A stretch of DNA of 64,000 bases from Comamonas piscis (GTDB lineage Bacteria; Pseudomonadota; Gammaproteobacteria; Burkholderiales; Burkholderiaceae_C). The notes under the pieces were generated by a model that did no database searches, was not told the origin of the DNA, and saw only the letters and a list, made by a program, of their open reading frames with translations. Location of the stretch: NCBI RefSeq assembly GCF_014109725.1, contig NZ_CP058554.1, forward strand, positions 2,914,001 through 2,978,000, given 5' to 3'. Below are positions 1 through 10,125 of this stretch, one piece after another (positions within the stretch are counted from its first letter, which is position 1; each line of letters opens with the position of its first letter). Made by a program: the position numbers and the translations under genes.

Positions 1-1041
1 CTCCGCGCTGCCATCGTCAAGCACCAGCACCCGCTCGGGCCAGCGCAGCGCTGCCAGTTTGAAGTCTTGTTCAGGCGGTTGACCGGCGAGCCGGGCCGTC
101 CAGCGCGCACCCACGGAAAAGTCCACGCAAAACACATTGCCCCGCTGGCCGTGCCAGGCATGCGGGTGGATATCGGCGAACAGATCCTGGTCGCCTTTGC
201 CCAGTACCGAGCGGTCAAGCTCATGGATGCGGCGCCAGTAGTGGCCGACGATGACGGGCGTACTGTCCGCATAGGCATCCCACCAGGCAACGCGCTCGAC
301 AAAGCGCCATTTGCCGCCGGCATAAAAGGGCTCGGTGCCACGGCGCTCCACACCGCAGCTCAGCACCTTCAGGGGGTTGTACTGGGATTTGTTCAGCTCG
401 CTGTCGGCGTGTGCGGGCATGAAGGGCGGGCAATGGGCGCCATCTTCCAGATGGAAGGGCCAGGCCTGGTTTTCGGCGTTCAGCCGGGCGGGAATGCCCA
501 AGGTCTTGGCATGCAGATAGGCTTCTTGCTCCAGCCGGTCATAGTCTTCGGCGACATGGCCGGGCCGCAGCGCGCGGGCCTGGTTGATCTTGTCGTCGAT
601 CCAGGCGGCATGGACGATGCGCAGGTCCGGGCGCTCCAGCGCCAGAGGTAGCTGGCGCAAAAAGGGCAGCATCTCGTCGTCAAAGGCCTGGTCGGCGCGC
701 GCATAGGGGGCATATTTGGGGTTGTCGGCCTCAATGCGTTCGTCGAAGTACCAGCCGGAGCCGTCCTTGGCATCTTCGCGCAGCAGATTGATTTCATGGT
801 TGCCGATCACTGCGTAGGCATTGCCGGCTTCCACCCAGCGGCGCACCAAGGCCAGCACGCCGGGGCTGTCGGGACCCCGATCACAGAAATCGCCGACAAA
901 CACCAGTTTGCGGCCTGTCGGGTGGTCGCCAAGGTCGTCATAGCCCAGATGCCGCACCAGCGCTTGCAGTGCCTGGCGCTCGCCGTGCACATCGCCGATG
1001 ACATCCAACGGGCCGGCGGGCAAAGCTTGTACCAGGCTCAT
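1..1041 (-). CDS. metallophosphoesterase, PPP/ApaH-like family (3' end outside the window)
   Basis: This calcineurin-like phosphoesterase reads leftward and is still open at base 1, so the C-terminus is missing; 347 codons are visible. The metal-binding motifs are in order: GDVHG at residues 16-20, GDRGPDSPG from residue 50 and GNHE at 77-80, with a later VGHYW histidine motif. GDRGPDSPG replaces the usual GDxxDRGP spacing, and I read it as a subfamily trait. Such enzymes hydrolyse phosphomonoesters, dinucleoside polyphosphates or phosphoproteins; the substrate cannot be read from sequence. The start is the ATG ending at 1041, where the family's N-terminal beta strand begins. No strong ribosome binding site is visible. 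Confidence 0.88.
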   Translation of the reverse strand, partial: MSLVQALPAGPLDVIGDVHGERQALQALVRHLGYDDLGDHPTGRKLVFVGDFCDRGPDSPGVLALVRRWVEAGNAYAVIGNHEINLLREDAKDGSGWYFDERIEADNPKYAPYARADQAFDDEMLPFLRQLPLALERPDLRIVHAAWIDDKINQARALRPGHVAEDYDRLEQEAYLHAKTLGIPARLNAENQAWPFHLEDGAHCPPFMPAHADSELNKSQYNPLKVLSCGVERRGTEPFYAGGKWRFVERVAWWDAYADSTPVIVGHYWRRIHELDRSVLGKGDQDLFADIHPHAWHGQRGNVFCVDFSVGARWTARLAGQPPEQDFKLAALRWPERVLVLDDGSAE

Positions 1042-1186
1042 CGTCACAGTATTCCGTCTTGTTGCGGTAACCGGTGCTTGGTCCGGCGCGCCGCAGATTG
1101 CTATTGGATGAAATCCATTTTGCATCAATTTGCTGCGCTGCACCAGCGTGGTGCCTTGGGTGCGGAGCCTGTCCTACTTCGTGCTT

Positions 1187-1702
1187 TTAGCCTTCCCTAC
1201 GCCGGTAGCAGACAAACGCAAAGGGCAGGCCGTTGCTGCTGGTGTGGGTCTCACGCGAGACTTCCTGCCACTGGCCATCCAGAACCGGCGCATGGGCATC
1301 GCCGTCAAAATCCTGGTCGATCTCGGTGACCCAGACCTCGTCTGCCAGGTCCAGCGATTGGGCATAGATCTGCGCGCCACCAATCACCCAGACCGGCTGG
1401 CCCAATGCCTGGGCCGTGGCCAGCGCCTGCGGCAGATCGGCCGCGACATGGACCTTTTCACTGGCGGGACTAGGCTGCCAGCCGCTCTGGCGGGTGACGA
1501 CCACATTGTCGCGGCCTGGCAGCGGGCGAAAGCGCGGTGGCAGCGAATCCCAGGTCTTGCGGCCCATGACGACCGTGCCTCCGGCGGTCTTTTGCTTGAA
1601 GAAGGCCATGTCTTCGGGCAGGTGCCAGGGCAGTTGGTTGTCTCGGCCAATCACGCCGTTACGGGCACGGGCAAAGATCAGATGGATAGGGGCTTGGGTC
1701 AT
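1187..1702 (-). CDS. folA: dihydrofolate reductase
   Basis: The protein reduces dihydrofolate to tetrahydrofolate with NADPH, in the cytosol. It has 171 residues, slightly longer than the usual 159-165. The N-terminal segment has IG followed by LPWHLPED, with W26 and the likely proton-relay acid D31; GRKTWDSLP follows near residue 47 and the cofactor-binding GGAQIY near 108. Its ATG overlaps the TGA of the upstream acyltransferase gene as ATGA, so translation is probably coupled. Pairing with a membrane acyltransferase instead of thyA is unusual. The identification is secure. Confidence 0.97.
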   Translation of the reverse strand: MTQAPIHLIFARARNGVIGRDNQLPWHLPEDMAFFKQKTAGGTVVMGRKTWDSLPPRFRPLPGRDNVVVTRQSGWQPSPASEKVHVAADLPQALATAQALGQPVWVIGGAQIYAQSLDLADEVWVTEIDQDFDGDAHAPVLDGQWQEVSRETHTSSNGLPFAFVCYRRREG

Positions 1703-2778
1703 GGCTTGGGGGCTGCCCAGCGCGCAATGCCGCGCCGGCAGGCTTGGTAGATGGGGTGTTCGATGGCGTGGAAGTACAGGGCCGACAGGGCGACCAGGAC
1801 CGCCAACACCAGCAGCAGGCTGACTGAGCGGTGGGGAATCTCGACCGCCATCGAGTTGATGAAACGCTGCACGAGCTGGAACACCAGCAGGTGCAGCAGA
1901 TAAATGGCGAAGGAGTAATCGCCCAGTTTGGCGAGCAGCCGCCAGGCCGGATGTTGGGGTTGCGGCATCAGCAAGGCCGCAGCGACGAGCGCGGTGGTTG
2001 CCGCGCCCACCAGCAGGGCGCGTTCCGGCCAGTGGTAGAAACCGACAATGCCGGGGGCATACAAGGTGGCACTGACGCTGTAGTACACCGCAGCAGCGCA
2101 GAGCAGAGCGCTGGCCAGCAGCCAGGCATACCAGCGCTGTTGCGGGCGGCGTTGCAGCCAGCGGTACATAAAGTAGCCGGCAAAGAACTCCAGCACCAGC
2201 GGCGCCGCATAGAACCAGATCAGCGGCGTGGTCTGCGCGAACATGTCTGGTCGGTAGCGGCCGGTGGCGGCGTAGTACAGCACCAGCACCACCATGGTGG
2301 CGCCCCATGCCGCCAGTGCCCGGTCGCGCCAGGGCTTGGGCAAGAGCAGGCTGGCGCCGATCAGCAGGTAGAAATACAGCTCAAATACCAGCGTCCAGGT
2401 CACCGCATTGATGTGGAGGCTGAAATTGGCCGGGTAAAGCAAAGCGGACGACAGCAGGTTTACATCGGGAGGCATGGCGCCCAGCGCCTGCAAACCGACG
2501 ACGTACAGCAGCATCGCCGGCCACCAGCCGGTGTAGATGCGGGAAAAGCGGGTGGCAACAAACTGGGCGGAGGGGCGAAAGCCGCTGGGGGTATTCGTCG
2601 TGGCGAGCGCCATGATGACGCCGCTGATGACAAAGAAGATGTCGACACCGACAAAGCCGCCCTCGGCAATGGCGCGCAGCGGGGCGGGGAGTTCGGGGAA
2701 GAAGCTATAGGTCCGCGCATGGTAAAGCGCCACCCACAGGGCGGCAGCAAAACGCAGGATCTGGATGGACTGGATCAT
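1699..2778 (-). CDS. acyltransferase family 3 (OafA/NodX-like) membrane protein
   Basis: A 359-residue polytopic inner-membrane protein of the acyltransferase-3 family, which moves acyl groups (often acetyl) onto cell-surface sugars such as O-antigen or exopolysaccharide. The N-terminus carries the family signature: LRFAAALWVALYHAR with the conserved His near residue 20, then GVDIFFVISGVIM. About ten hydrophobic segments follow, with IEHP near the C-terminus. I start at the ATG ending at 2778, since the only upstream in-frame option is a TTG at 2805. There is no polysaccharide gene nearby, so the acceptor is unknown. The 3' end overlaps folA by 4 bases. Confidence 0.85.
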   Translation of the reverse strand: MIQSIQILRFAAALWVALYHARTYSFFPELPAPLRAIAEGGFVGVDIFFVISGVIMALATTNTPSGFRPSAQFVATRFSRIYTGWWPAMLLYVVGLQALGAMPPDVNLLSSALLYPANFSLHINAVTWTLVFELYFYLLIGASLLLPKPWRDRALAAWGATMVVLVLYYAATGRYRPDMFAQTTPLIWFYAAPLVLEFFAGYFMYRWLQRRPQQRWYAWLLASALLCAAAVYYSVSATLYAPGIVGFYHWPERALLVGAATTALVAAALLMPQPQHPAWRLLAKLGDYSFAIYLLHLLVFQLVQRFINSMAVEIPHRSVSLLLVLAVLVALSALYFHAIEHPIYQACRRGIARWAAPKP

Positions 2779-2889
2779 GGCACGGTAGTGGGCGCAGGCG
2801 GTCAATGCCGGGCAAGCGCTGCAGCGGGCGCAGCGATGTGCATCCGCTGGCAGTGCCTGTCACTCGCGTGCCGGGTGGGCGGTGTCCGC

Positions 2890-4515
2890 TCAGCGGAACA
2901 GCACGCCCGCTTCGTCCGGGTGCCAGGCAGGGTATTTTTCCATCACCTGCTCGAACAGTGCCGAGTCGGTCAGACGCAGCAGCCAGGCTTGCAGGTGGGG
3001 CCAGGGGTGATTCTGCCATGCGGCTTCGTCGATGCCGGCGAACTGGCGCACAAAGGGGCGGATGGCCATGTCGGCCAGGCTCGGGTCGCGGCCGTACAGA
3101 TAGCCGGACGTCGACAGCTGCCGGTTCAGCGCGGCCAGAAAGGCCTGGGCCGTGGCTGCTGCGGCAACGGCGTCTTCTTGCGGATAGCGGCTGGGGTATT
3201 TGCAGCGGTCCAAAGCGGGTTTGAATTCGCTGTCATGGCGGGCAATCAGCGCCTGCATCTCGTCCAGGCTGCCGGCCGTGGGCCTCAGCCACTGGTCCGG
3301 GTCATTCTGGCGCAGTGCCCAAAGCATGATCTCCAGGCTCTCTTCCAGCACGGTGCCATCGGCCAACACCAGCACCGGCACGCTGGCCTTGGGCGATGCA
3401 TCCAGCAGCGCCTGGGGCTTGTCTTTGAGGACGACCTCGCGCAACTGGCAGGCAATGCCGGCATAGGCCAGCGCCAGGCGGGCGCGCATCGCGTAGGGGC
3501 AGCGGCGGAAGGAGTACAGCACCGGCAGGCCCTGCAAGGCCTCTTGCTGCGCAGCCACTTTTTGCTGGCGCGATTGCTGCGAGCTTGCCTGGGTATGGCC
3601 CAGGTGGGTGTCGCCGCGCTCTTGCGCCAGATCCATCTGGCGCTGGCGTTCTGCCAGCGATTGCAGTTGCTCTGGCGTGCGGCTGCCATGGCAGTAGGGG
3701 CAGGCGACGCCGCGCACATAGTGGGCATGGGCCAGCTCGTCCGCGCCCAGCGGCATGCGGCAGCTGCGGCAGAGCTGGTGCGGGCCGCGCACCAGGCCAT
3801 GGCCGACCGAGACACGCTCGTCAAACACAAAGCAGTCGCCCCACCACATCGATTCGTCCGCATCCACTGTTTCCAGGTACTTGAGGATGCCGCCTTCGAG
3901 GTGGTACACATCCTCAAAGCCCTGGGTCTTCATGTAGGCGGTGGATTTTTCGCAGCGGATGCCACCGGTGCAGAACATGGCCACTTTTTGCTTGCCATGC
4001 AGCGCGCCGCCGGGCTGGGATTGCTCGGCCACCCATTGCGGAAACTCGGTAAAGCTCTTGGTGTGCGGGTTGACCGCGCCTTCAAAGCTGCCAATGCCCA
4101 CCTCGTAGTCATTGCGGGTGTCGACCAGCACGACATCGGGCTGGCTGATCAGCGCATTCCAGTCCTCGGGCTTCACATACTGGCCGGCGTTGAGCGCCGG
4201 GTTCAGTGCCGGCACGCCCAAGGTCACGATCTCTTGCTTGAGCCGCACACGCATGCGGTAGAAAGGGTTGTGGTCGGCATGGGCCTCTTTATGTACGAGG
4301 TTGGCCAGGCGCGGATCGCGCTTCAGCCAGTCCAGAACCGCCTGCACATCGCCGGGCGGTCCAGCAATCGTGCCGTTGATACCTTCATGGGCCAGCAGCA
4401 GCAAGCCCTTGACCTGGTGCTGGTCACACAGCGCCTGCAGTGGCTGCTGCCACTGGGCAAACTCCGGCAGGTCGATGAACTGGTAAAGCGCGGCGGTGAG
4501 GTAGGGCTGGGACAT
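2890..4515 (-). CDS. trhO: TrhO-type rhodanese fused to a C-terminal glutathione S-transferase domain
   Basis: The 541-residue protein joins two domains. Residues 1-300 are a TrhO/YceA tRNA uridine-5 hydroxylase, which makes 5-hydroxyuridine at the wobble base using oxygen. They include LAHEGINGTI near residue 41, the rhodanese active-site loop FCTGGIRCEKS with C182 and C188, and a probable zinc knuckle CxxC...CxxC at 249/252/272/275. After a Gln-rich linker (about 301-328), residues 330-541 form a thioredoxin-fold/GST unit starting LYSFRRCPYAMRARLAL with C339, followed by an all-helical region. E. coli TrhO lacks this second domain. The start at 4515 is placed by family alignment; no good ribosome site is seen. 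What the GST part does is unknown. Confidence 0.9.
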   Translation of the reverse strand: MSQPYLTAALYQFIDLPEFAQWQQPLQALCDQHQVKGLLLLAHEGINGTIAGPPGDVQAVLDWLKRDPRLANLVHKEAHADHNPFYRMRVRLKQEIVTLGVPALNPALNAGQYVKPEDWNALISQPDVVLVDTRNDYEVGIGSFEGAVNPHTKSFTEFPQWVAEQSQPGGALHGKQKVAMFCTGGIRCEKSTAYMKTQGFEDVYHLEGGILKYLETVDADESMWWGDCFVFDERVSVGHGLVRGPHQLCRSCRMPLGADELAHAHYVRGVACPYCHGSRTPEQLQSLAERQRQMDLAQERGDTHLGHTQASSQQSRQQKVAAQQEALQGLPVLYSFRRCPYAMRARLALAYAGIACQLREVVLKDKPQALLDASPKASVPVLVLADGTVLEESLEIMLWALRQNDPDQWLRPTAGSLDEMQALIARHDSEFKPALDRCKYPSRYPQEDAVAAAATAQAFLAALNRQLSTSGYLYGRDPSLADMAIRPFVRQFAGIDEAAWQNHPWPHLQAWLLRLTDSALFEQVMEKYPAWHPDEAGVLFR

Positions 4516-4760
4516 GGAGGAGATCTGCGGAAAATGCCAGGCACAGCGGCCGCATTTTTCGGGTGTTGGATAGGAAAAGCGGTGTGGAATAGGGCTGGGC
4601 CTTGCCATCCCGCATCCAGGGATGGTGGCATGTGCTGGCTGGCAAGGAGCCAGCGGCTGCATGACAAGGGCGGGCGGCAGTCCAACGGCTGAGCATCGTA
4701 CTGTATCTGAATCGCCCATTACTAGACTTGGATCAGCAAAATGGCCGAGCGTGGAAGCGT

Positions 4761-4784
4761 AAAAAAGCCCGGCAGTGCCGGGCT
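4761..4784 (-). terminator. Rho-independent terminator of the DUF3617 lipoprotein gene
   Basis: On the minus strand an 8-bp GC-rich stem (4766-4773 with 4777-4784, three-base loop) is followed by six U residues. It lies 25 bases beyond the stop of the DUF3617 gene. The 293-base gap between that gene and the rhodanese (4516-4808) holds nothing else I can support. Confidence 0.85.
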
Positions 4785-4808
4785 GGCTGGTGAGCAGCAC
4801 TTGCGTGC

Positions 4809-5339
4809 TTACTTGGGGCTCAGGCCCGTGATGTCGTAGAAGTTGATTTTGCCGCCGCCTTCAAAGACACGGTCGCCGGGGTTGATGCCTGCAGGGCAGG
4901 CGCCTAGGTACTCGCCCTTGATGTTGCGGGTGGTCTCCACTGTGCTGCCGTTGGGCATCTGCTGCTTGGTCACCGACAGCACATGGAAGTTGTGCTGGAA
5001 GTCACCGCTGATCTTGCGGCTGCTCTCAATGCGCTGCTCGGTTTGGCCGACCTTGCAGTTGGAGCTGAACTGCCAGCCATTGCTGTCCTTCAAGCTGCTG
5101 GTCTTGCACTGCTGCACATCGTATTTGGCTTTTTGCAGTTCGCGCGTCTTGTAGAAGGTGTCCTTGTCCATGCAATCCTGGAACTGCACCGTCTGGCCAT
5201 TCTGGTCGGTAGAGCTGACTTGCCAGTGGCCCGACTTGGGGCGGGGCAGGTCTTCGATATCGCCGGTGGTGGCGCAGCCTGCTGCCAGCAAGGCGGCAGC
5301 GACAGCGGACAGGGAGGCGAGGTAGCGGGATGAAAGCAT
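4809..5339 (-). CDS. DUF3617 domain lipoprotein
   Basis: A 176-residue secreted lipoprotein. A short signal peptide ends in the lipobox LLAAGC, so the mature protein should be lipid-anchored, probably at the outer membrane. The rest fits the DUF3617 family: an opening PRPKSGHWQVSS strand, paired cysteines (QDCMD, QQCKT, NCKVG, GACPAG) and a C-terminal beta-rich region. The function of the family is unknown. I chose the ATG at 5339 rather than an in-frame start 24 bases upstream because a GAGAGGA ribosome site sits just before it. It is monocistronic with its own terminator. Confidence 0.85.
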   Translation of the reverse strand: MLSSRYLASLSAVAAALLAAGCATTGDIEDLPRPKSGHWQVSSTDQNGQTVQFQDCMDKDTFYKTRELQKAKYDVQQCKTSSLKDSNGWQFSSNCKVGQTEQRIESSRKISGDFQHNFHVLSVTKQQMPNGSTVETTRNIKGEYLGACPAGINPGDRVFEGGGKINFYDITGLSPK

Positions 5340-5505
5340 GGATGTCCTCTCGGTGGTTGTCATTCTGCGCAGCGGCAGAGTGTTGTTTTACAAGAACGCG
5401 TTGTTACTTTACATCCTAGGCGGGGCGCTGCTTACAAATTGTCTGACAAGGGCCGGGCCGCGTGTAGGAGAGAACCCAGCTGGCGCTTTTTACAGCGATG
5501 CCGCG

Positions 5506-6381
5506 CTAGCCACCGTGCGGTGCTTGCCCGCATTGCTCCAGCAGCCAGTGCTCGAAGGTCTGCATCGCCAACGTGGGGCTGCGTGATTTCAGCTGGGTGA
5601 GCCAATAGCTGCCGGTGTCCAAGGTTTGCGTCAACGGCGCCACCAGGCGGCCCGCTTGCAGGTCGCGAGAGAACAGGCGCAAAGGCAACAGCGCCACGCC
5701 CAGGCCCTGGGCCGCTGCCTCCGCCAAGGTCAACGATGAATCAAAAACAGTGCCGCGCAGGCTGGGGCAGGCTTGCTGGGTATGGGCAAACCACTGCTCC
5801 CATTCGCCGGTGCGGTAGGAGCGCAGCAAGGTTTCATGCGCCAGGTCGGCGGGTTGCTGGATTCGGGCGGCGATGGCTGGCGCGCACATCGGTGTTAGCG
5901 GCGCCTGCAGCAGCTGCCGGGCCGCCGTGCCATGCCAGGCGCCATCGCCAAAGCGGATCGCGCAATCCCAGCCCTCGCCCGCCAGGTCCACCCGGTTGTT
6001 GTGGGTGAACAGGCGCAGATCGACAAAGGCATGGGCCTCCTGGAAGGCGCGCAGCCGGGGCAGCAGCCAGCCCACCGCAAAGGTGCCTACTACCCCGACG
6101 GACAGCACCTCATGCGGCCGCTTGTCTTGCACTTGCGCCAAGGCCCGCGACAGGTTGCCAAAGGCCTGGGCCACCACCGGCACCAGCGCCTGGCCTTCGT
6201 CGGTCAGGGCCAGGCCGCGGGGTAAACGGCGAAACAGCGGCTTTCCCAGTTGCTCTTCCAGCTGCCGAATGTGCTGGCTGATGGCGGCCTGGGTCACATG
6301 CAGTTCAAGCGCCGCTCGGGTCAGGTTGAGGTGGCGTGCGGCGGCATCAAAAGCGCGCAGGGCGTTCAAAGGCAGGTGCAT
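5506..6381 (-). CDS. LysR-family regulator, GcvA/AmpR-like, divergent from the beta-lactamase
   Basis: A 291-residue LysR-type transcription factor. The N-terminal winged helix-turn-helix covers about residues 1-60 (LNALRAFDAAARHLNLTRAA, then TQAAISQHIRQLEEQLG) and a substrate-binding-like effector domain covers about 90-290. The N-terminus resembles GcvA/AmpR regulators. It is divergently transcribed from the class A beta-lactamase with a 116-base shared control region, the classic ampR-bla layout, so it probably controls that gene. Induction by muropeptides is an inference from AmpR biology, not visible in the sequence. Confidence 0.88.
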   Translation of the reverse strand: MHLPLNALRAFDAAARHLNLTRAALELHVTQAAISQHIRQLEEQLGKPLFRRLPRGLALTDEGQALVPVVAQAFGNLSRALAQVQDKRPHEVLSVGVVGTFAVGWLLPRLRAFQEAHAFVDLRLFTHNNRVDLAGEGWDCAIRFGDGAWHGTAARQLLQAPLTPMCAPAIAARIQQPADLAHETLLRSYRTGEWEQWFAHTQQACPSLRGTVFDSSLTLAEAAAQGLGVALLPLRLFSRDLQAGRLVAPLTQTLDTGSYWLTQLKSRSPTLAMQTFEHWLLEQCGQAPHGG

Positions 6382-6497
6382 AAGCTATAAGTTTTTCTTT
6401 TGTTTTTTCCAGGATTTCATCGTTGGTCAAAGCCCGAGGATCTGGGTAAATTTACGCCTGTTCTTTGCATATCCACGAATTTTAAGGAATGAAAGCC

Positions 6498-7388
6498 ATG
6501 TACAGAAGAAAGTTTTTCTTGACTATGGGTGCGGCCAGCATGATCGCCACCTCATCGCGCGCCTGGGCCGCTGCGCCATCGGCAGACCCCCAGGCCGAGC
6601 GCCAGTTTGCCAAGGCGATGAAGACGCTGGAGCGATCGGTGGGCGGTCGCTTGGGGGTGTCGCTGCTCAATATCATGACGGGCCAGGCGCTGGGCTGGCG
6701 ACAGGAGGAGCGCTTTCCGATGTGCAGCACCTTCAAGATGCTGCTGGCGGGCCAGGTGCTGTCCCGGGTGGATGCGGGCCAGGAACGGTTGGATGCGTCG
6801 GTGACGTTCGGCCGTTCCGCTTTGGTGGAGTACTCGCCGGTGACCGAGAAGTTTGCCGGCAAGGCCCCCATGACGGTCGATGCACTCTGCGACGCGATCG
6901 TCACGATCAGCGACAACGGTGCCGCTAACCTGCTGCTGGAAAGGGTGGGTGGCCCGGCAGGATTCAGCGCCTATATGCGCAGCCTGGGCGATGCAGTCAC
7001 ACGCCTGGACCGCATCGAGCCAGCGATGAGCGAATCCAAGCCCGGCGATGTACGCGATACGACCAGCCCATTGGCGATGCTGACCAGCATGCGTGCGCTG
7101 ACCCTGGGCAAGGCGCTGAGCCCCGCCAGCCGGGAGAAGTTGCTGGGCTGGATGCTGGCCAATACCACCGGTGATAACTGCTTGCGCGCAGGCGCCAAAG
7201 GCTGGAAGGTGGCTGACAAGACCGGCTCGGGCCCCGGCACGCGCAATGATGTGGGTCTGCTCTGGGCGCCAGGTGCTGCGACGCCGATCTTGGTGACCAG
7301 CTATCTGACTGAATGCAAGCCCGAGCCCAAGGCGCGTGATGCGGCGCTGGCCCAGGTGGCCGCCGAGGTGGTCAAGCTCTGGGGCTAA
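6498..7388 (+). CDS. class A beta-lactamase with Tat-type signal peptide
   Basis: This periplasmic serine beta-lactamase of 296 residues has all catalytic motifs: S77-T-F-K80 (Ambler S70xxK73), S138-D-N140, E174 in the omega loop (Ambler E166) and K241-T-G. The N-terminus YRRKFFL followed by a hydrophobic stretch is a twin-arginine export signal, as in Stenotrophomonas L2. C76 precedes the catalytic serine, but the position matching C238 of carbapenemases is Gly, so that disulfide is absent. The residue matching Asn170 is Ser (EPAMS). I prefer the ATG at 6498 because AAGGA lies nine bases upstream; the ATG at 6489 is too close to it. The subfamily and spectrum are not determined. Confidence 0.93.
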   Translation: MYRRKFFLTMGAASMIATSSRAWAAAPSADPQAERQFAKAMKTLERSVGGRLGVSLLNIMTGQALGWRQEERFPMCSTFKMLLAGQVLSRVDAGQERLDASVTFGRSALVEYSPVTEKFAGKAPMTVDALCDAIVTISDNGAANLLLERVGGPAGFSAYMRSLGDAVTRLDRIEPAMSESKPGDVRDTTSPLAMLTSMRALTLGKALSPASREKLLGWMLANTTGDNCLRAGAKGWKVADKTGSGPGTRNDVGLLWAPGAATPILVTSYLTECKPEPKARDAALAQVAAEVVKLWG

Positions 7389-7406
7389 AAGGCCCGTCCC
7401 AAGTTG

Positions 7407-7433
7407 AACTGCCCCTTGTCAGGGGCAGTTTTG
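7407..7433 (+). terminator. Rho-independent terminator of the beta-lactamase gene
   Basis: A perfect 10-bp stem (7407-7416 with 7421-7430, four-base loop) ends in a short T-run, 18 bases after the beta-lactamase stop. It separates that gene from the convergent argA. Confidence 0.85.
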
Positions 7434-7456
7434 CGTGGGGCTTCAAGGCCGAACGA

Positions 7457-8803
<1,347 letters not shown>

Positions 8804-9067
8804 GGGGGGTGGGGGTGGGGTATTTCCTAGAAGCACGCCAGATCGGCGGTTTGCGGCTGCCGCTATTGTTATACAAACATGGCGCCGCTGCATGCAGTTG
8901 GCTGCAGATTTGCCCTTGTAGCCATGGGAAAAATCCATCAGTGGCCGCCTGGCCATTTTTGCTGGCACAAAGTGGTGGTTTCGCAATCACAAACGGCGCA
9001 GGTGTGGGCAAACGGCGGCGCGGGGCCGATGATGGCGGTTTTGCCAAATAAGAGCCAGGAGACAAGC

Positions 9068-10060
9068 ATGACCACCATCAACCGCCGCCAGATGCTGGCA
9101 CTGGGCGCCGCGCCGCTGGCCGCCGGGCTGCCGCTGCTGCATTCGGGAGCTGCGCACGCGGCTGACTATCCCAACAAGCAGGTGAAGTTCATCGTTCCCT
9201 TCCCGCCCGGCGGGCCGGTCGATACCACGGCGCGCGCGTTTGCGCAGCCGCTGGGCCAGCTCTGGGGCCAGGCCACCTTTATCGACAACCGCGCGGGCGG
9301 TGGCGGCATCATTGGCGCCGAGATGGCGTCGCGCCAACCGGCCGATGGCTACAGCCTGTTTGTCGGCGCGATCCACCATTCGGTCAACCCCTCGCTCCAC
9401 CCCAAGCTGAGTTATGACATCCAGAAGGACTTTGTGCCGGTCAGCTTTGCAGCGATGTTCCCGGTGTTCCTGGTGGTCAACCCCAGCGTGCCGGCCAAGA
9501 ATGTCCAGGAGCTGATTGCGCTCGCCAAAAAGCCGGGCAGCAACCTGGCCTTTGCCTCGTCGGGCAATGGCGGCGGCACCCACCTGGCGGGCGAGCTGTT
9601 CAATATGCATGCGGGCACCAAGCTGCTGCACATTCCCTACAAGGGCAGCGCCCCGGCCATGACCGATGTGCTGGGCGGCCAGGTGGCGATGATGTTCAGC
9701 GATGCGCCTACTGCCATTGGCCATATCAAGAGCGGCAAGGTGCGGGTGCTGGGCGTTGCCAGCCCCAAGCGCTCGGCCTTGATGCCCGAGGTGCCGACCA
9801 TTGCCGAGCAGGGCCTGGCCGGCTACGAGGCCTATTCCTGGGCGGCCTTGTTTGCGCCTGCTGGCACGCCCAAGGAGATTGTTGCCAAGGTCAATGCCGA
9901 TTTCAACCAGGTAATGCGCGCGCAGGAAGTGCGTCAGCGCTTGTATGTCGCCGGCGCTGAGGCCGACCCCGGCACGCCCGAAGAGATGGCACAGCGCCTG
10001 CAGGCCGAGATCGACAAATGGGCACGGGTGGTGAAGGCCGCGCAGATCCGCATCGATTAA
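9068..10060 (+). CDS. Bug-family tripartite tricarboxylate transporter receptor
   Basis: A 330-residue periplasmic substrate-binding protein of the Bug/TctC family. The signal peptide has a twin-arginine look (NRRQMLALGAAPLAAG) and ends near AHA. Family hallmarks follow: FIVPFPPGGPVDTTAR, the DNRAGGGGIIGAE loop and HIPYKGSAPAMTD. These receptors bind carboxylates, but no tctA/tctB membrane genes are nearby, so it is an orphan receptor with unknown ligand. AGGAGA precedes the ATG by five bases, which fixes the start. Confidence 0.93.
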   Translation: MTTINRRQMLALGAAPLAAGLPLLHSGAAHAADYPNKQVKFIVPFPPGGPVDTTARAFAQPLGQLWGQATFIDNRAGGGGIIGAEMASRQPADGYSLFVGAIHHSVNPSLHPKLSYDIQKDFVPVSFAAMFPVFLVVNPSVPAKNVQELIALAKKPGSNLAFASSGNGGGTHLAGELFNMHAGTKLLHIPYKGSAPAMTDVLGGQVAMMFSDAPTAIGHIKSGKVRVLGVASPKRSALMPEVPTIAEQGLAGYEAYSWAALFAPAGTPKEIVAKVNADFNQVMRAQEVRQRLYVAGAEADPGTPEEMAQRLQAEIDKWARVVKAAQIRID

Positions 10061-10125
10061 GCGAAACGGCCGCGTCCTGCCAGGCCGTGCACAATGGGGG
10101 CATTTTGTATTTGCAGACCGCCCCT

